Positions 59,073 through 64,000 of a stretch of 64,000 nt of DNA are shown here, one piece after another (within the stretch, counting starts at the first letter, position 1; every line of letters starts with the position of its first letter). The stretch spans positions 1,984,001 through 2,048,000 of the forward strand of contig JAMXSV010000006.1 of NCBI GenBank assembly GCA_027559495.1, read 5' to 3'. Source of the stretch: Aurifilum marmelostoma. Lineage: Eukaryota > Ascomycota > Sordariomycetes > Diaporthales > Cryphonectriaceae. Position numbers and translations under genes: made by a program. The notes beneath the pieces are model-generated. The model was not told the origin of the DNA. It saw only the letters and a list, made by a program, of their open reading frames with translations, and ran no database searches.

Positions 59073-62041
59073 ATATAAAGTATACTTATAGTTTTTAAAT
59101 AGATAATATCTAAATATAGCTTATAAAATAAGCATATAATCAATTTGCTATTTTAATAAAATAATATAATAAAGTTACTTTATATAAATCTTATTATAAT
59201 TATATAAATCTTTTATAAACTTAGTCTTAAGAATTAAATAAATAAATTAATTAAATAGCTAATATAAATTCATATTATATTATAAGTATTTAATATAATA
59301 AAAGAGATAGTTATTTAAACATTATTTTTTATATTTTATTTAAAGCTAAACTGTTTTAAATTTATAAAACATATAAATATACTTATCTTTGAAATATTAA
59401 TATAAAGATTAAGAGATAATAATATTTTGACTTTTAGTAAAGTATAAGAATACTATAAAATATATTATTATATTACTAGAATTATTAAGGATAAGCTATT
59501 ACTAAGAATACTAATGTTATTTTTATGGTAAGTAATTATAGTAAAAGCTAGAGAGATTTAATAAAGTATAAAAGTCTTTATACTAGAATAAAAGATATTT
59601 ATAAATCTAATAAAGCTTTATATAAGTAGAAGATAATTAGGATATAGTTATACTTTTAGCATTTAATAATAGAAAATAATTTATAATTCCTCCTATTATA
59701 TTTTAAAGCTTATATATATATTTATATACTTTTATACTATTAAAAAGGATTATTTGTTTATTAATATAATAAGCACTGTTATAACTAGAAAATATAGCAA
59801 GTATATTAAAAATAAATGCTTATAAAAGTAATATTAAATTATAATTCTTATAATAGATTATATATAGATAGCAATAGAATAAGGTTGCTAGTACATTTGA
59901 GCAATCTTTTATTAATATAAGAATATTTAGTATATTTTGAATTATTTAGTATTAATTCTAATTATAAGCTTAGTTCTAATAATTATAAGCATTTTATTTT
60001 AATATGCTTCTTTTGCTATTAAATTAGAAATATTATATAATCATAGCTTTATAATAATAATATCTTAATAATATAAAATTAATACTTTAAAATTAACTTA
60101 ATACTTAAATTAGCAAAAGAAAAAGATATATATGCTATTACTCTTTTAGTAATATTAGTATTTAGCTTTTTAAAAAAGCTCTTTAATTATAAAAATTAAG
60201 TTAGTAAATTTTTACAAACTATATTTCTTTAGTTTACTAATTTTATAGAAATAATTATAATAATCTTTTTTATAAATAATAAAATAAAAATTAATATTAA
60301 TTTAATAATAGCATTTATCACTTATGATATATGTAATAAGCTAAACTATTATAAAAGAGATTACTTTTAGTAAAGCAAAAAGTAAGTCTTAATAGCTAGC
60401 TTAGTAGTAAGATTTAAAGAGAAAGTAAAACTTTTAAAAATAAAGATTTAAGATAAAATATATATTAGATTTTTAATATATAAATTCGCTTCTTTTTTAA
60501 AGCAAAAGCAAAATTGTAATAACTTATATATAGCGAGTCTTCATAATATTTCCTATAAAGAATACTTTAACTTAAAGACTAACTAAATATATAAAAAGGA
60601 AAAGTAAAGTGAATATAAGCAGAATAAGTTAAAATAGGTATTAGTAGGTAATTAGCTATTGTTATTACTATTGTATAATAATAGCTTTATAATAATAGTA
60701 AGTATTATATTATAAACTTAATATATATATTTTAGCTAAATATTTTAGAAATTAAAACAAAAATAAAATGTCGTAATTTCTTTTAAAACTAATCCTAATT
60801 ACATGCTTTAGAAAGAAAGTTAATAATATATAAAAGTTTAATAATTAAAGATATTTCTAAGAATATATTAGAATACTATAAGGTTTCTATTAGAAAAGAA
60901 AAAATAAATCAAGCTTAAATATAACTTAATAAACTAATAATTATTTAAAATATATTTAATTTAATAAAAAGCTTATAATAAAATAAAAAAATAAAATAAG
61001 CTAAATATTTATAAATTTATAATATTATTATAATAATAAAATAATATATTTATTATAACTTATATTTAAAATAAATATAATAAGCTGGCTTAATAGTTAA
61101 ATTTTAAAAAAAGAAAAACTTTCAAAAAGAAAATCTAAAATAGAAATAAAATAAAAGCATTATAAAAGTAGCTTATATATAGCTAGTTTTTCTAGTATTT
61201 TTCCCTTAAATATATTTAAAATTAAATATTAAATAAGTATATATATATATAAGAAAAAAAGCAAATATAAATAGCTTAAGCTAAAGTAGCTATTATTATT
61301 CAGATATTTTATTTTATTTTAAAAGTATATAATATTATTAAATTAATAATAAATTAAAATATTTTTAATATTAAGAAATTTAAAAGTATAAATAATAAAA
61401 TTAAAAAAGTTAAGTTATTATAAAAGAGGATTTATAAGTAACAGTATAGTAATAATAAAAGATATAAAATATATTAAAATATAAAAAGTAAAAAAGAATT
61501 TAGAAAATAGTATATAAGATAAATTTTTTTATATTTATATAATAATAGTAAAATACATTAATAATTAATAATAATAAATAAATAAAAACTTTTATTAATA
61601 GTCACTAAACTTTTTCAAATTATAAGTAATTATTACTTAAAGGGTAGAATATTCATTTTATATTTAAGGAACTTATAGATTTATTAAAAAATTATAATTT
61701 AATCTTTTTCTACTTTTAAACTTTTTTTATCTATTACTATATCTTATTATTACTATTCTAAACTCAATTAATAAATATAGCCCTCAAATACAGAATTCTA
61801 AGACTAACTTTTACTAAGTTTATAATATTTAAAAGTATAGATTATATAATCTTAAGTTAGAATAAATTTATAAGTAATTTATAATTAGCCTTTTATTATA
61901 TTATATAAATTAATTATATATAAAACTAAATAAATAAAACTATTATTTCTTATTATATAGCATTAATTTAAGAATAATAATATATATTAAAATATATTTT
62001 CTGCAAAGTTTACTATTTTATAATATAAATTATTTTATTTA

Positions 62042-62099
62042 TATTATATAACTTATATATAGCTTATTTATATTATATAACTTATATATAGCTTATTTA
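62042..62099 (+). repeat. 29 bp tandem duplication in AT-rich DNA
   Basis: Two adjacent identical copies of a 29 bp AT-rich unit containing ACTTATATATAGCTTATTTA; the second begins at 62071. Confidence 0.8.
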
Positions 62100-62849
62100 T
62101 ATCGCTATATATAATAATTTTAAAATATTATTATTTTATATTAAGCGTTTTTTTCTTTTAAAGCTTTTCTTATTACTTATAAATCTAATATTCTATATTG
62201 CCTTTAATTATATTTTTAATAATTGCTTACCTACTATTGCTTATATCCTAGTTTCTATCTATATAATATAAACCTTAATATATATTGCTATTGTTTTTAT
62301 TATATATTGTATAAAATTATAAGTATCTTTTTAGCAATATAATAAGTTTATTATAGCCTTATTTGCTAAAAACCTCTTAATATTATAAAATTAATATTTT
62401 AAATCTATATAACTTAATTCTTTTATTAATTAGAAACTAATTTTATAAGAAATATTCTCGAAAATGCATCTTAAAACTATAGCAAATATAGAAGATTTAT
62501 ATAAGCTTTTAATATTAAAAGTTAAAAGGGGTAATTAAAATACTTATTAAATATATATTAAAATTAACTTTTTATATAAATTATTTTTTCAATTAAAATT
62601 TATAGCTTAAGTAAATTATGATCCATATATGTTAGAAGTTTAATTATATTAGTATTCTTATAATGCTTTAATTACGAAATATAAATATAAGGTTTATATA
62701 TTATATTATTAATTTATTTACTACAAGCTATAACTACAGTTATATTTAAAATATATAGCTCTTATTCTATACTAGAATCAGTAACTATATATATTAGCTA
62801 GTATAAAAATCTCTTAAAATCTCTTATTTTAATTTATATATTTTAAGAG

Positions 62850-63340
62850 ATTATTAGCCTTCTTAGAGGACTAATGAGGTTATTTGAGGATTGAGGGGAT
62901 TAGGTAATCAGCTTAGATAATCACTTAGGAAGCCTTTCCAAAAGAGAAATAGTAAGAAGGGTTGATTGTTGTTATATTGTTTGCCTTGTCGTTATTATTA
63001 TTATTTCCTTCCTTAGGAACAGAGGAGGGAAGGCAGATATATATAGTTTTCCTATACTAGTTTTCTCGAATGTTCTATAGCTGTTGATTTCTAAGCATTT
63101 GTTAGTTATTTGAAATTAACGTTTTATTCGTTTTATTCGTATATATTAGTTATTCCCTTAAGAGGGCTGAGGAGAAATATATATTACGATAAGCTTTTTG
63201 CTTTCGCTACCTCGCTACTTCTCGAATATTCCAGTACCTTCTATTTACGTAACTAGCTTATCTAATCAGGTATTTACATAATCATATCTTATATCACTAT
63301 ATAGGGTATAGTGATTATTAATATATTAACCCTAGCACTA
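62850..63340. mobile_element. Less degraded patch, probable transposon/LTR remnant
   Basis: About 490 bp with clearly higher GC content and complexity than the surrounding block, without an ORF. It carries two perfect heat-shock elements (annotated) and an 8 bp stem hairpin at 63294-63314 (TCACTATA/TATAGTGA). A promoter-bearing LTR is one explanation; no repeat partner is visible in the window to prove it. Confidence 0.4.
63063..63231 (+). promoter_or_regulatory. Two perfect heat-shock elements
   Basis: TTCTCGAATGTTC (63063-63075) and TTCTCGAATATTC (63219-63231) both fit TTCnnGAAnnTTC, the binding site of Hsf1 trimers, in the same orientation and 156 bp apart. In an AT-rich background such matches could be chance. 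Their near-identity and location in the preserved patch argue for a retained promoter. Confidence 0.45.
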
Positions 63341-64000
63341 TAGCTCGTATAGTTATTGAAATATTAAGGAAAATAGTTATATATTATTATATATATTTAT
63401 TTATATATTTTGTTATTTTCCTCTATTATTTGAGCAGTTATTATAAAAAGAAATATATATTTATAGTGCTTAAATTATAGAGAATTTTATAGTATAGGTT
63501 ATAATATTATAAGCTTACGTAATACGATAGCTTAATTATGATTTTATACTTATAAGCCTATACGATATTTCATTAGCTAAATTATAATTATATAATATAA
63601 GGTATTATTTATAAGCTAAAAACTAGCATTGCTCTTCTATTGCCTTTATTAGTTTCTATTATAACCTGAATTTTATATATACCACTAGCTAAATTACATA
63701 CTTTACTTACTTATTTAATTCCGCTTTTTATATAAATTTTGCATAAAGAATAGTTAAAGTAGTATATACTTTTAATTTTATAGTAAAAGATCTTAAAAAA
63801 TAATTTAAAGAGGAAATTTCTTGCTAAGATAAACTATGCTTAGCCAATAAATTTTTATCCTATTTAAATTATTAATTTATTTATTTTAAAATAAAAGGAA
63901 AAATAAAAAAGAAAAGAATAATAAAATTTAGCTAATAAGTAAAACTATACCTATAAGCGCTATCTCTAATCTCTTCTATAATATCTATTCCTTATATACT

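Larger units (their letters stand above)
57150..64000. other. AT-rich RIP-like block
   Basis: Nearly 7 kb made almost entirely of A and T, with TA-rich strings, stops in all frames and no ORF longer than a few dozen codons. This is what RIP leaves of transposon sequence in ascomycetes. Only three patches keep normal bases: the MITE-like element, repeat copy B (58754-59072) and 62,850-63,340. Whether it is centromeric, subtelomeric or an ordinary AT island cannot be told from this window. Confidence 0.9.

Overview
The window looks like nuclear DNA of a filamentous ascomycete, most likely a Sordariomycete. Genes are GC-rich with C/G-ending codons. They carry short introns of about 60-240 bp, with GT-AG ends and CTNAC-type branch sites. 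Intergenic stretches are long and the last 7 kb are an extremely AT-rich block of the kind left by repeat-induced point mutation (RIP). I support twelve protein-coding genes, one weaker small gene, and a set of repeats.

1-10 kb. The left edge holds a probable siderophore pair on the + strand: an acyl-CoA ligase ending in the peroxisomal signal SKL (SidI-like, 5' end outside the window) and a GNAT siderophore transacylase ending in PKL (SidF-like). Between them lie two exact copies of the fungal iron-repressor GATA motif. Convergent to them is an AIF/AMID-type FAD oxidoreductase, rebuilt here from three exons, with two near-matches of the same motif upstream. A secreted, Ser/Thr-rich, probably GPI-anchored protein follows.

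10-32 kb. A cysteine-rich, Ser/Thr-rich single-pass cell-surface protein (minus strand) is followed by a Zn(II)2Cys6 transcription factor resembling Leu3. Then comes an 11.5 kb stretch with no convincing gene, and a nuclear-looking Myb/SANT-like protein of four exons.

32-57 kb. After a repeat-bearing gap come an EDEM-type GH47 mannosidase with a protease-associated domain, adenine phosphoribosyltransferase, a polytopic membrane protein of unknown function, the peroxin PEX2, a CYP65-like cytochrome P450 and an aldehyde dehydrogenase. A small spliced ORF may diverge from PEX2.

57-64 kb. The AT-rich block contains a 342 bp MITE-like element with 26 bp terminal inverted repeats and TA flanks, which carries telomere-like CCCTAA units inside. 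It also contains a copy of a dispersed repeat found twice more in the window, and a less degraded patch with two perfect heat-shock elements.

Four genes (the zinc-cluster factor, the Myb-like gene, the membrane protein and the aldehyde dehydrogenase) are interrupted by five frameshifts. Each one is resolved by removing a single base from a run of five or six C/G. This points to homopolymer length errors in the assembly rather than pseudogenes, so a reader should expect truncated automatic models for these four.
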